A stretch of 64,000 bases of DNA, from positions 1,984,001-2,048,000 of the forward strand of contig CBDDJL010000002.1 of NCBI GenBank assembly GCA_965229715.1, given 5' to 3'. The notes below the pieces were generated by a model. It did no database searches. It was given only the letters and a program-made list of their open reading frames with translations, and was not told the DNA's origin. Made by a program: the position numbers and the translations under genes. Shown one piece after another: positions 19,161-27,898 of this stretch. Numbering within the stretch: the stretch's first letter is position 1; every line of letters begins with the position of its first letter. This DNA is from JAVJST01 sp965229715 (GTDB lineage Bacteria; Pseudomonadota; Alphaproteobacteria; Rhodospirillales; Casp-alpha2).

Positions 19161-20084
19161 TCAACTGGCTGAGCGCGGCGCCTTGCGAAAGCCTTCGCGC
19201 ACGGCGGCGGCAACCTTGATCCCGAAATCCGAAGCCTTGCCCGAGAGTCCTGCCGAAAGAGCAATCTCGACATTTCTCGATGGCGCTTCGAAAACGTGGC
19301 ATCGACGTTCTCCGGACGCTAGCGCGCCTTCAGGTAGTTCATGGACAATCGAGCCGGTTCTAAGTGGTTCGGACCACGTCGCGACGGCGCTCTCGGTTGC
19401 CAGAACATAACGCTTTCGCCCGAGGTCGTTCTTCAGCAACTGGTGGACGACAACCAGAGGCTCGCCGGTAAAGTCCTCGAGCGGACCGACTCGATATCGA
19501 ATTGCCTCGCCACAATGAATAACGACCTTGAGGTCGAGCTTGGCGAGTTGCGCACACGCCGCACAAGGGCATGCGTTCTGGCGGATCAATTTTTCCAACC
19601 GGGAATCAAACAACAGGAATCCGCGCTCAATGGCCTGGCTGAACCGTTCGGCGTTTTCACCGATCCTCTCGGCAGGGACATGAAACAGAACCGCGTCGCC
19701 CTCGATCCGTGCGGCTTCGAACGGCGGTATGAAGGCATCCATCAACGCGTCGATCAACGAGCGCATGATATGGTGGGCATGGCTGATCGAGAATCGGCTT
19801 GGATGGACAAGCTCCGTGTACCCCGATATGTCCGGAATCAGGAACACAAACCGCTCAACTCGCTCACTATCGCCGTGCTGTTCTTCAAACGCGGCATGAT
19901 CGGATGGGATGGGCGCCGGATAGTCCGAGACGATCGGATAGCGCGGCCGGTCGACCGGGTGTTGCATCAACCGAACCACGAGCACAACGATCAAAATCAA
20001 CAATGCCAGAAGTACAACTGCGCCGACGAGCATCGGCCAGTGCCAGCCCATCATATCTCCAACGCCTTCGCCCATACCCGCCAC
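19161..20084 (-). CDS. Membrane-anchored DUF2652 (nucleotidyl-cyclase-fold) protein
   Basis: A 307-residue protein with one N-terminal membrane helix (about 16-39), a linker, and a DUF2652 domain from about 78: FVFLIPDISGYTEL (79-92), RIEGDAVLFH (126-135), a Cys cluster ACPCAACAQ (171-179) and LVVVHQLLKND (210-220). The fold is that of class III nucleotidyl cyclases, and the two metal-binding positions Asp85 and Asp130 are kept. The Asn and Arg that normally stabilise the transition state are not visible in the GEPLVVVHQ segment, so cyclase activity is doubtful and binding or sensing is as likely. The start is a GTG at 20084; ATG codons at 20075 and 20054 are alternatives. It is convergent with the PycTM-like operon across the MITE. 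Confidence 0.75.
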   Translation of the reverse strand: MAGMGEGVGDMMGWHWPMLVGAVVLLALLILIVVLVVRLMQHPVDRPRYPIVSDYPAPIPSDHAAFEEQHGDSERVERFVFLIPDISGYTELVHPSRFSISHAHHIMRSLIDALMDAFIPPFEAARIEGDAVLFHVPAERIGENAERFSQAIERGFLLFDSRLEKLIRQNACPCAACAQLAKLDLKVVIHCGEAIRYRVGPLEDFTGEPLVVVHQLLKNDLGRKRYVLATESAVATWSEPLRTGSIVHELPEGALASGERRCHVFEAPSRNVEIALSAGLSGKASDFGIKVAAAVREGFRKAPRSAS

Positions 20085-20197
20085 GATTCCAGCTTCCCTT
20101 CACGCGCATCGGCCCTGCGTTTCGATTTGACACGCTAAAGCACGGTTGTTGTCGAGCACGACCAGCCCAACCGTATCTTATAGAATTGCAATGCAGG

Positions 20198-20983
20198 CTA
20201 GCTCCCCGCTTCGACGCCGTTCCAATAGTCGTTGTTGATCTGTTGCATCAGGACGTCGTGTTGAACCTTGAGACAGCTACCCAGGCCCGACCAGCCCTGC
20301 GCCACCCGCGCCTGACATCCCTCATAGATCGCCCGCGCCGGCATGGGCGCACCGGCAGGCAGAGCTGCGGGGTCCACGGTCACGGCCGTTTCCGGAGACC
20401 GTTCATTCGCATCTGCGGCGGCGCTGGAATTGATGATCGTCGCGATGGTCTGTAGCGCGGCGGTGCGTTCGTCGGCGTCGCTGAGCCACGTCCTCGCCTT
20501 GTCGCGGAGCGTTCCCGCGAAGTAGGCGATCTCATGGGCGCTCAATGGGTCCGTATCGTCCGCTGTCGGCATGGGGATGAGCGTTGCCCCTTCGACCACG
20601 ACAACCGAGGCCGAGACGGCGCCGAGTCGCGCCAGTTCGTCTGCATCGAGCTGCGCCTCGACGGCGGTAAACCCTCGTTCGGCGGTAAACGCGAAACCCA
20701 TTTCACCGGTTTCGAGCGTGCGGTTCCCGCCCGTTGCGTCGGTAATAACGATTTCGAAGTGCGCCGCGTCGAACGGGGCGTAGCCGGTGCCGCGTGTTGG
20801 ACTTGGGCGTTTCTTCTGCAGGCAGAACGTGCTGAGCTCGGCGACGCAAACGCCGTCGGCGCATGTCATCGGCAAGGGCTGCTTGGTGGCGATGACGCCG
20901 AGCATTTGCGGTGCTGCGTGCGCGTTCAAGGGTACGGCGACGGCCAGCGCCGCCATTGCCAGAACGAGGTTCCGAATATTCAT
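20198..20983 (-). CDS. Secreted protein of unknown function (tandem paralogue 2)
   Basis: A 261-residue protein with a clear Sec signal peptide (residues 1-23, AVAVPLNAHA cleavage region). I do not recognise the family. It shares the beginning of its mature part with the upstream gene: APQMLGV, MTCADGVC, a FCLQKKR motif, a GTGYAPFD motif and a closing YWNGVEAGS. Four or more conserved Cys suggest disulfides, so it is probably periplasmic. The ATG at 20981-20983 has GGAGA upstream and is chosen over a frame open to 21178. It lies 71 bp from its paralogue on the same strand, probably one transcript. Confidence 0.75.
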   Translation of the reverse strand: MNIRNLVLAMAALAVAVPLNAHAAPQMLGVIATKQPLPMTCADGVCVAELSTFCLQKKRPSPTRGTGYAPFDAAHFEIVITDATGGNRTLETGEMGFAFTAERGFTAVEAQLDADELARLGAVSASVVVVEGATLIPMPTADDTDPLSAHEIAYFAGTLRDKARTWLSDADERTAALQTIATIINSSAAADANERSPETAVTVDPAALPAGAPMPARAIYEGCQARVAQGWSGLGSCLKVQHDVLMQQINNDYWNGVEAGS

Positions 20984-21054
20984 TGCGTTATCTCCGCTCG
21001 GGATGGCTGTGCGGATGAGGGATACGATCACCGGCACGGCGGTTACCGCGTGCT

Positions 21055-21873
21055 CTAGCTGCCCGCCCCCGTTCCCTGCCAATAGGTCGTGTTGAGATCG
21101 TTCAGCAGCGAATCGTGCTTGACCTCGAGACAGCGCCGCAGCGTGTGATAGCGGCCGGCTTCGACGCGCCAGACGCAAGCGTCGACCATCTTCTGCGCAC
21201 GGTCGGCGGCGCCCGCCGGCATGCTGTCGAGGTCATTCTGCGTTGCCCGGTCCCAAATCGAATGCAGCGCTGCGGTATCCATGGCGCCGTTGCGCGGGGT
21301 CAGGTTGATCGCCGCGTTCACGGTCTGCAGTGCGGCTGTTTTCTCAAGCGTCGGGCTCAGCCACTGATCGGCGAGATGGCGCATGTTGACGGCGACATGG
21401 CGGATTTCATCCTTGGTCAGCGGCTTCGGGTCCCCGGCAACGGGTTTGGGCACCAGGGTCGCGCCGCTGGCGACCTCGATGCTGGCGGAAACGGCGCCCA
21501 TGCGTTTCAGGTTCGCTTCCGGGACAGCGGCGGAAACGGCGGCAAAGCCGCGCTCCGTCACGAACTCGAGACCGGCCTCGTCGGCGGTCATGGTGAAACG
21601 GCTGCCGTCGGCAAGCGCGTAGCTGACGGTGAAGACTGTCGGGTCATAGGGCAGATAGGCCGTGCCGTCGGCAGGGCTGCCGCGTTCTTTCTGCAGGCAG
21701 AACGCGGTCAACTGCGCAAGGCAATTGCCGTCCGCACAGGTCATCGGTTGCGGCGACTTGGTGCCAACGACGCCGAGCATCTGCGGCGCGGCGTGAGCGG
21801 CGCCGGCCAACACGCCGGGCAGCATCAAGGCGAGCGCGAAGAGAACAGCCGTCAGAGTGAAACGAGCAAGCAT
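21055..21873 (-). CDS. Secreted protein of unknown function (tandem paralogue 1)
   Basis: A 272-residue paralogue of the gene at 20198-20983. A signal peptide spans about residues 1-28 (AGAAHA end). Conserved positions shared with its partner include APQMLGV, MTCADGNC, FCLQKER, GTAYLPYD, a VSASIEV strand and YWQGTGAGS at the C terminus, with Cys residues in matching places. The ATG at 21871-21873 has GGAGG seven bases upstream. The product should be periplasmic or released. There is no catalytic motif that I can identify. Confidence 0.75.
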   Translation of the reverse strand: MLARFTLTAVLFALALMLPGVLAGAAHAAPQMLGVVGTKSPQPMTCADGNCLAQLTAFCLQKERGSPADGTAYLPYDPTVFTVSYALADGSRFTMTADEAGLEFVTERGFAAVSAAVPEANLKRMGAVSASIEVASGATLVPKPVAGDPKPLTKDEIRHVAVNMRHLADQWLSPTLEKTAALQTVNAAINLTPRNGAMDTAALHSIWDRATQNDLDSMPAGAADRAQKMVDACVWRVEAGRYHTLRRCLEVKHDSLLNDLNTTYWQGTGAGS

Positions 21874-22041
21874 GATACGCCTCCGTTGCGGCAACGGCGC
21901 GACATCCTGACAGTGTCTCGGCTCGGGGGTCGGAAAGGCGCTTGGGACCGGGCCCGACGGCGGTGTCACCGCTGCCAATCGATTGCCCGATTATCGCATG
22001 CGATGCCGCGCGAGGTCAATTTACCGGCCCGCCTCGGCGGT

Positions 22042-23424
22042 TCAGATGCCCAGGACGAGCCCTTTGACGCCGCGGCGGTCGGCTTCATGAAGCGTCGCGC
22101 CGCGCAGGTCCGCGTCGGTGAAGTCCGCGTCGCGCAGCAGCGCATGGTTGAGATTGACGTTGCGCATGCTGGCGCCACGCAAATCGGCGCCTTCGAGATC
22201 GCAGCCCCGGAGATCGGCGCCGTCGAGATTCACCCCGCGCAGCCGTGCGTGATCGAAACTTGCACGCCATTCGCCGCCACCGGCGCGGCTTGCCAGCGTC
22301 ACCGGCGCAAACACCGCCCCCGTCATGTCGGCGCCGTCGAGGGTCGCGCGCGCCAGTTTGACACCGCGCATGTCGGCCCGCGCCATTTTGGCGCGCCGGA
22401 GATCGGCATAGGCCATGTCGGTCATGATCAGTTCGGCGCGGCTCAGGTCGCAGTCGCTCATGACCGCGTAAGAGAGGTCGGCGGCGGACAGATTGAGGCC
22501 GGACAGATCCTGTCCGGCGATATTGGTGACCGACAGATTGGCGCGTTCTCCCTGCTTGCCGTTCGAGCCGACCCATTTGACGTGATCGCGCACGATTTCC
22601 TTGAGCGAGCGGTCGAGTTTGTCGAGGCCGGCGGCGACCTTGGCGTCGCCAAGATCGACCCGGGAAAAATCCATGTTGTCGAACACGGCGCCGATCAGAT
22701 CGGCGCCGGAAAGATCGGCGTTGTCGAGCAGCGTCGCATTGAAACTGGCGCCGTGGAACACGGCACCCGAGAGATTGGCTTCGGTGAAATCGGTGCCTTC
22801 CAGATTGCAGCCGGTCAGGTTGGAGAGCGCAAGATTGGCGCGCACGAACCGTGCATTCGAAAGATTGCAGTCGGTCAGATCCGTCTGCACGACGAACGAA
22901 TTGGACACCTTGGCGCGCGACATGTCGGCGCCGCGCGCGACGGCCTGTTCGATGCCGGTCGAAATCGCCTCGGATGCCATCGATTCGATATCGCCGCCAA
23001 CGCCCTTGGTTCGCAGCAACAGCCCTTCGCGCATGTCGGCCTCGACCAAGGTCGCGCGTGTCAGATCGGCGCCGGTCAGGCAAGCGCCCCTGAGATCGGC
23101 GCGTGAGAGATCGGCGCCCGCGAGATTAGCGAACCGCAAATCGGCGCCAAACAGATTGGCCTCGGCCAGATTGGCGTTTTCGAACTCCGCATGACAGAGC
23201 AGTGCGCCGGTAAAATCGGCGCGGCCGAGATCGCGGTCGCAAAAATCGAGGTACGAGAGATCCCAGAGCTTGAGCTTGGCCCGCTCGCCGCCCTGGCGAC
23301 TGCCCACGAACAGTTCGTGACGCTCGATAATGTCCTCCAGCTCGCGCTGGGTTGTCTTGCGCCGCTCGGTCTCGTCGGTGTTATTGCGGCTCACGTCGTT
23401 GATGTCGCCCAGGTAGCGTTTCAC
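22042..23424 (-). CDS. Pentapeptide-repeat protein
   Basis: A 460-residue protein made largely of A(D/N)Lxx-type repeats, which form a right-handed quadrilateral beta-helix. Repeats run from about 55-125 (for example FTGALLCHAEFENANLAEAN), restart at about 160-260, and again at about 300-455. They are broken by two non-repeat helical segments (about 126-160 and about 262-295, DKLDRSLKEIVRDHVKWVG). No membrane helix or signal peptide is present. Some relatives mimic DNA and protect gyrase, but most have no known role, and length and interruptions here are unlike QnR/MfpA proteins. The start is a GTG with GGAGA seven bases upstream. The gene is divergent from trmFO. Confidence 0.9.
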   Translation of the reverse strand: MKRYLGDINDVSRNNTDETERRKTTQRELEDIIERHELFVGSRQGGERAKLKLWDLSYLDFCDRDLGRADFTGALLCHAEFENANLAEANLFGADLRFANLAGADLSRADLRGACLTGADLTRATLVEADMREGLLLRTKGVGGDIESMASEAISTGIEQAVARGADMSRAKVSNSFVVQTDLTDCNLSNARFVRANLALSNLTGCNLEGTDFTEANLSGAVFHGASFNATLLDNADLSGADLIGAVFDNMDFSRVDLGDAKVAAGLDKLDRSLKEIVRDHVKWVGSNGKQGERANLSVTNIAGQDLSGLNLSAADLSYAVMSDCDLSRAELIMTDMAYADLRRAKMARADMRGVKLARATLDGADMTGAVFAPVTLASRAGGGEWRASFDHARLRGVNLDGADLRGCDLEGADLRGASMRNVNLNHALLRDADFTDADLRGATLHEADRRGVKGLVLGI

Positions 23425-23511
23425 TGACTGTCTCCATGCAAGCGTAAACGTCCCAAAAAATTACTAATTTCGGCTTGCTGCGCGCAGTAACGCTCATCAC
23501 AATCCGCGGCC

Positions 23512-24915
23512 ATGATATCGGACAACACAACCGCGGCTTCCATCGCGCCGGTTCACGTTATCGGCGGCGGTCTGGCCGGTTCGGAAGCGGTATGGCAACT
23601 GGCGCGCGCCGGTGTGCCGGCCGTGCTGCACGAGATGCGCCCGGTCCGCGGCACCGATGCCCATCAGACCGACGGCCTCGCCGAATTGGTGTGCTCCAAC
23701 TCGTTTCGCTCCGACGACGCGGATTACAACGCCGTCGGGCTGCTGCATGCCGAGATGCGTGCGCTCGGCTCGCTGATTCTCGAGGCTGCGGATGCGCACC
23801 GGGTGCCGGCGGGCTCGGCGCTGGCGGTCGACCGCGACGGTTTCAGCGCCGCCGTCTCCGCGGCGATCGAGACCGAGCCGCTGATCGAGGTGCGCCGCGA
23901 GGTGGTCGCCGGTTTGCCGCCGGAGGACTGGGACTCGGTGATCGTCGCGACCGGCCCGCTGACCGCGCCGGAACTCGCCGAAGCGGTACGCGATTTGAGC
24001 GGCGAGTCGTCGCTTGCGTTTTTCGACGCCATTGCGCCCATCGTCTACCGAGATTCGGTTAATATGGACGTGGCGTGGTTCCAATCGCGCTACGACAAGG
24101 TCTCCCAGGGGTTCGAGGGCGATGCCGACGCCGGCAAGGATTACATCAACTGTCCAATGAACCGCGACGAGTACGAGGGTTTCATCGATGCCCTGCTGTC
24201 GGCGGAGAAAGTCTCGTTCAAGGATTGGGAGGCCGACACCCCCTATTTCGACGGCTGCCTGCCGGTCGAGGTCATGGCGGAACGCGGCCGCGAGACCCTG
24301 CGTCACGGCCCGTTGAAGCCGGTCGGCCTGACCAATCCACACGATCCGGGCACCAAATCCTACGCCATCGTGCAACTGCGCCAGGACAACACGCTCGGCA
24401 CGCTGTTCAACATGGTCGGCTTCCAGACCAAAATGACCTACGGCGAGCAAAAGCGGGTGTTTCGCCTGATCCCGGGCCTCGAAAATGCCGAGTTTGCACG
24501 CCTCGGCGGGTTGCACCGCAACACCTTCATCAACAGCCCGCGCCTGCTCGACGAGACGCTCAGGATGCGGGCGCGCCCGGCGCTTCGCTTCGCCGGGCAG
24601 ATTACCGGGTGCGAGGGCTACGTCGAGAGCGCCGCTGTCGGCCTGATGACCGGTCGCTTCGCTGCTGCGGAGCGTCTCGGCCGGACGCCGGAACGGCCGC
24701 CCGAAACGACGGCGCTGGGCGCGCTGCTCGGCCACATCACCGGCGGCGCCGACGCCGATACCTTCCAGCCGATGAATGTCAACTTCGGCCTTTTTCCGCC
24801 ACCCGACGCCGTCGACCACCGCGGCCGTCCGGTCAAGGGCCGCGAGCGTAAACGCGCCATGGCCGAACGGGCCAAGGCGGATCTCAAGTCGTGGACGGAA
24901 AACCTTGTCGCCTGA
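23512..24915 (+). CDS. trmFO: Folate-dependent tRNA (uracil-54) methyltransferase TrmFO
   Basis: A 467-residue flavoprotein that uses methylenetetrahydrofolate and FADH2 to make m5U54 in the tRNA T-loop. The FAD-binding GxGxxG is VIGGGLAGSEA (16-26). LHEMRPVR (39-46) and the ELVCSNSFRSDDADYNAVG block are TrmFO hallmarks and include the catalytic-region Cys. The C-terminal half keeps the family's YVESAAVGLMTGRFAA flavin segment. Length is normal. It is transcribed alone and divergent from the pentapeptide gene. Confidence 0.95.
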   Translation: MISDNTTAASIAPVHVIGGGLAGSEAVWQLARAGVPAVLHEMRPVRGTDAHQTDGLAELVCSNSFRSDDADYNAVGLLHAEMRALGSLILEAADAHRVPAGSALAVDRDGFSAAVSAAIETEPLIEVRREVVAGLPPEDWDSVIVATGPLTAPELAEAVRDLSGESSLAFFDAIAPIVYRDSVNMDVAWFQSRYDKVSQGFEGDADAGKDYINCPMNRDEYEGFIDALLSAEKVSFKDWEADTPYFDGCLPVEVMAERGRETLRHGPLKPVGLTNPHDPGTKSYAIVQLRQDNTLGTLFNMVGFQTKMTYGEQKRVFRLIPGLENAEFARLGGLHRNTFINSPRLLDETLRMRARPALRFAGQITGCEGYVESAAVGLMTGRFAAAERLGRTPERPPETTALGALLGHITGGADADTFQPMNVNFGLFPPPDAVDHRGRPVKGRERKRAMAERAKADLKSWTENLVA

Positions 24916-24928
24916 TTAGGGCCGCAGT

Positions 24929-25819
24929 CTAAAGCGAGATCGGCAGCAGGTCCGTCCGGATAAAGACGAAGTTCGAAAAGTGATAGATGTTGGTGAGCGG
25001 GTCGCCCGGATCGCGGAAGTCCATGCGGTTGGGAAGCAACTGGAACAGGCTGTAATCCTTCAGAATTTCCGAGAACAGGTAGATCGTGTGCGAGCGGAAC
25101 AGCTGGTGCCAGTTGTACTCGATCTGCACCGCCATGGGCCGCACCTCGCCGAGCACGCGGGCCGCGCCCTGCAGGACTTCGAACTCGAAGCCCTCGGTAT
25201 CGATCTTGACGAAGCCGATGTCGCCGAACGCCTCCATGCCGCCGAAAAACGTGTCGAGGGTGACGATGTCGATCTCGCGGGATTCCGCATTGGTCACGTA
25301 GGGAATTTTCTTGATCTGCTCGCAGATCGAGGCATGCACCGTGGCGTCGGGATTGAAGTGTATGGTCGTCGATCCGTCCGTATCGCCGACGCCCTTGTTG
25401 ACGGCGGTCAGGCGGTCTTCGTGATCGCGCGCCAGCGCCGACAGTTCTTCGAACGGTTCGGCAAGCGGTTCGAACGCATAAACCCGGGCTTCCGTCGCTT
25501 CCAGCAGCAGCGCCGCGTACTTGCCGACGTTGGCGCCGACATCGACGCAGACGGTGGGGCGTAATTTGGCAAGGACCTTCTCGACGAAGAAACGTTCGCC
25601 GCTGACGCCGAAGTCCTGGTAGTTGTTGTAGCCGCGCGCGTGAATGGCGAGCAGCATCAGATTGTCGCAAAGCTCGGTCTTTTTCTGACCGCTGCCGAAG
25701 TCCTCACCGAGTCGCTGCCTGATGACGTCGAGCGCTTGTTCGAGATCGGGGTCCACGTCGCCCTCCTGCTTAAGCCGCATGTTTCGGCGGGATCGACTGC
25801 CGATCGGATCGTGCAGCAT
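24929..25819 (-). CDS. FkbM-family methyltransferase
   Basis: A 296-residue SAM-dependent methyltransferase. The SAM site is CVDVGANVGKYAALLLEAT (93-111), with the acidic ribose-binding position in YAFEPLAEPFEEL and a later IDTEGFEFEVLQGA motif typical of FkbM proteins. These methylate hydroxyl groups of sugars or polyketides, often in surface polysaccharide pathways; the acceptor here is unknown. It is convergent with trmFO, 13 bp apart. A second ATG at residue 14 is a possible start. No glycan gene cluster is nearby. Confidence 0.85.
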   Translation of the reverse strand: MLHDPIGSRSRRNMRLKQEGDVDPDLEQALDVIRQRLGEDFGSGQKKTELCDNLMLLAIHARGYNNYQDFGVSGERFFVEKVLAKLRPTVCVDVGANVGKYAALLLEATEARVYAFEPLAEPFEELSALARDHEDRLTAVNKGVGDTDGSTTIHFNPDATVHASICEQIKKIPYVTNAESREIDIVTLDTFFGGMEAFGDIGFVKIDTEGFEFEVLQGAARVLGEVRPMAVQIEYNWHQLFRSHTIYLFSEILKDYSLFQLLPNRMDFRDPGDPLTNIYHFSNFVFIRTDLLPISL

Positions 25820-25884
25820 CGCGCGCTTCGATAAAGATACGGTTAACCGGCCTGCCGGGCAGTGGTCCGTAGGTCGCGGCCAAT

Positions 25885-26394
25885 TCAGGCGGCTGCGGCC
25901 TTGCCGTCGGCTTTGACGATGGCGCCCGAAACATCGGCGAGCGCGCCGTTCTGCAATTCGCGGATCAGGACACGATGATCCTGCTCGCCGGGCATGGCGA
26001 TGTCGTGCGCCGATGCCGGGCCGAAGCCGAACCGGCCGTAGTAGGTCAGATCGCCGACCAGGACGCAGGCCGTGTGGCCGAGTGCCCGCGCCCTGTCGAG
26101 GCCATGATGGATCAGACCGGCGCCGATTCCTTCGCCCTGCCGCCCCGGCTCGACTCCGAGCGGACCCAGCAACAGGGCCGGCGCAAGCGCGGGACCGATG
26201 GCGATCGGCCAGAAGCGGATGGTGCCGACCAGCGCCCGCCCCTCGCGGGCAATGAAACGAAGGTCGGCGATATCGGCGATGCCGTCGCGAAAGGCATAGG
26301 ATTTCTTGGCATGCCGGTTGGGACCGAAAGCCCGGTCGAGCAGGGGTTCGATATCGGCCGCATGGTGCGGTTTTTGCGGTTCAATCAGGAACAT
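25885..26394 (-). CDS. GNAT-family N-acetyltransferase
   Basis: A 169-residue GNAT-fold protein of the YhbS type. The acetyl-CoA-binding A motif reads LGVEPGRQGEGIGAGLIHHG, with the pyrophosphate loop R-x-x-G-x-G/A as RQGEGIGAG, and a TYYGRFGF segment closes the fold. The substrate (amine or small peptide) is unknown. An in-frame TTG 6 codons upstream is the alternative start; the ATG at 26394 is preferred. The gene stands alone on the minus strand between the FkbM and EamA genes. Confidence 0.85.
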   Translation of the reverse strand: MFLIEPQKPHHAADIEPLLDRAFGPNRHAKKSYAFRDGIADIADLRFIAREGRALVGTIRFWPIAIGPALAPALLLGPLGVEPGRQGEGIGAGLIHHGLDRARALGHTACVLVGDLTYYGRFGFGPASAHDIAMPGEQDHRVLIRELQNGALADVSGAIVKADGKAAAA

Positions 26395-26629
26395 GGGTAT
26401 CCGCCACTTCAATCTGTCATCCGTCGAGGCCCGTGCTGGCGGGCGTGGTCGTTTCCGGGATGCGGGTTGGCGGTGGTCGGTGGATCGGGGCTCCGGCCCT
26501 CAGGCACCGAACGGACGCACGAACGCACACCCCGTGAGGGGGGCTCGGCGTCGTCGTCGTTCGATCGGGCGGAAACCCATATTCCGGTCCTTAACCAATT
26601 GGCGGCCGCGTTTGCAGCCGGCACGTTCT

Positions 26630-27526
26630 TTAAGTCGGTGGCGCGGGACTGTCAACGACGGGTTTCGATGCGGCTTTGGGGCGTTCCCGCACAAACGTGT
26701 TGATCCCCAGTCCGCCGATGACGAGCGCCGCGCCGATCATCATCGGCGCATCGAAGATTTCGTCGCGCAGCAACACGCCGGTGCTGATCGTCGTGACCGG
26801 CAAAAGCAGCAGAAACGGGCCGACCCGGCTGACGTCGCAGGTCTGCAGCAGATAGTACCAAATGCTGTAGCCGAGCGACGTCATGATCACCCCGAGATAG
26901 ATTACGATCGCCCAATCGGCCAAACCCGCGGATTGCACTGCGGACAATTGCCCGTCTTCGAGCAGCCACGAGACGACGGCCATTTGCGGCGCGGCGATGG
27001 CCGACACCCAGGCGACCAGCGACAGGCTGTCGACGTCCTTGACCCGGCTCACGAGAAACTGGCCGAACGCCCAGATCATCGATCCCGATGCGACCAGCAG
27101 GATCGACACCATGTTGTCCTCGAAACGGGGCTGCCCTGCGATAAAGACGACCCCGGCGAAAGCGAGCGCAATGCCGAGATATCGGATCAGGCCCGGGCGC
27201 TCGCGAAGAAAGATAACGCCGAGCAGCATGAGAAACGGGCCTTCGAGTTGAATGATGATAATCGCGGTCGAGGCGTCGAGACCGCGCAGACCGTTGAACG
27301 TCAGCCCGTATTGCAGCGTAGCGCTGACGAGGGCGATCACGAAGATGGCGCCCCAGCGTCCGTGCGGCAATTTCGCGAACGGCAGCAGCACGAGCGCCGC
27401 AATACCGAAGCGCAGCGCCATGATCAGCATGGTCGAGAACTGGTCGAGGCCGATCTTGGCCAGGGTGAAGCCGAAACCCCAGAGAACCGGCAGTATGACC
27501 GCCAGAATGATCTGCTTGCCTGTCAC
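26630..27526 (-). CDS. EamA-family (DMT) transporter
   Basis: A 298-residue protein with ten predicted membrane helices arranged as two EamA repeats (about 5-135 and 150-285). Family cues are LPVLWGFGFTLAKIGL (12-27), LQYGLTFNGLRGLDAS and PFLMLLGVIFLRERPG at the end of the first repeat. It probably exports metabolites such as amino acids, substrate unknown. The start is a GTG with GGAGAAG upstream. A polar tail of about 20 residues follows the last helix. Confidence 0.88.
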   Translation of the reverse strand: MTGKQIILAVILPVLWGFGFTLAKIGLDQFSTMLIMALRFGIAALVLLPFAKLPHGRWGAIFVIALVSATLQYGLTFNGLRGLDASTAIIIIQLEGPFLMLLGVIFLRERPGLIRYLGIALAFAGVVFIAGQPRFEDNMVSILLVASGSMIWAFGQFLVSRVKDVDSLSLVAWVSAIAAPQMAVVSWLLEDGQLSAVQSAGLADWAIVIYLGVIMTSLGYSIWYYLLQTCDVSRVGPFLLLLPVTTISTGVLLRDEIFDAPMMIGAALVIGGLGINTFVRERPKAASKPVVDSPAPPT

Positions 27527-27898
27527 GCGGTTTCTTCTCCGTTCCCAAACGCGGCTGCATTGTTACGCCGCGGATGCGGCCATCGCACCCACAATCGACA
27601 CATTTGCCGTCTATCACGTCGGAGTCAGTGGCGAATCGGAGAGCGCCGATTCGGCGCTAACGCCATTGCCAAGCAGGGCCGCCGCCTACCCGACAATGCC
27701 GGCGCCTGAGTTTTAATGTAATTTAAGATCTCAATAAATTTATTAAAAACAATTAATTATGAAATTTTTTTGAAGTTAATTGGGAAAATTGATGCCACGA
27801 TCATCGAGGCGCGGGTGCGGTGGACCGTCCGACGCGGTATCAATGAAGATGGAAAGCCGCGCATTCCGGCTGTTTCGGGATGCCGAAGGGCTTGGGAA
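27527..27898. other. Intergenic region with AT-rich tract and overlapping hairpins
   Basis: A gap between the divergently transcribed EamA gene and the large secreted protein. Positions about 27714-27775 are strikingly AT-rich for this genome and are a likely promoter region. At 27633-27660 two mutually exclusive small hairpins overlap (GAATCGG with CCGATTC, and AGCGCC with GGCGCT). No gene is convincing here. A TTG-initiated extension of the next gene from 27770 is possible but lacks a ribosome-binding site. Confidence 0.4.

Noticed and set aside
17842..20084. A canonical Pycsar operon (PycTM plus PycC cyclase)
   Set aside because: The cyclase-fold gene is on the other strand, lies beyond a MITE, belongs to DUF2652, and seems to lack catalytic residues. 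Only a looser, untested link is proposed.
22042..23424. Quinolone-protection (Qnr/MfpA) function for the pentapeptide protein
   Set aside because: Length (460 residues) and two non-repeat insertions do not match those about 190-220 residue proteins.
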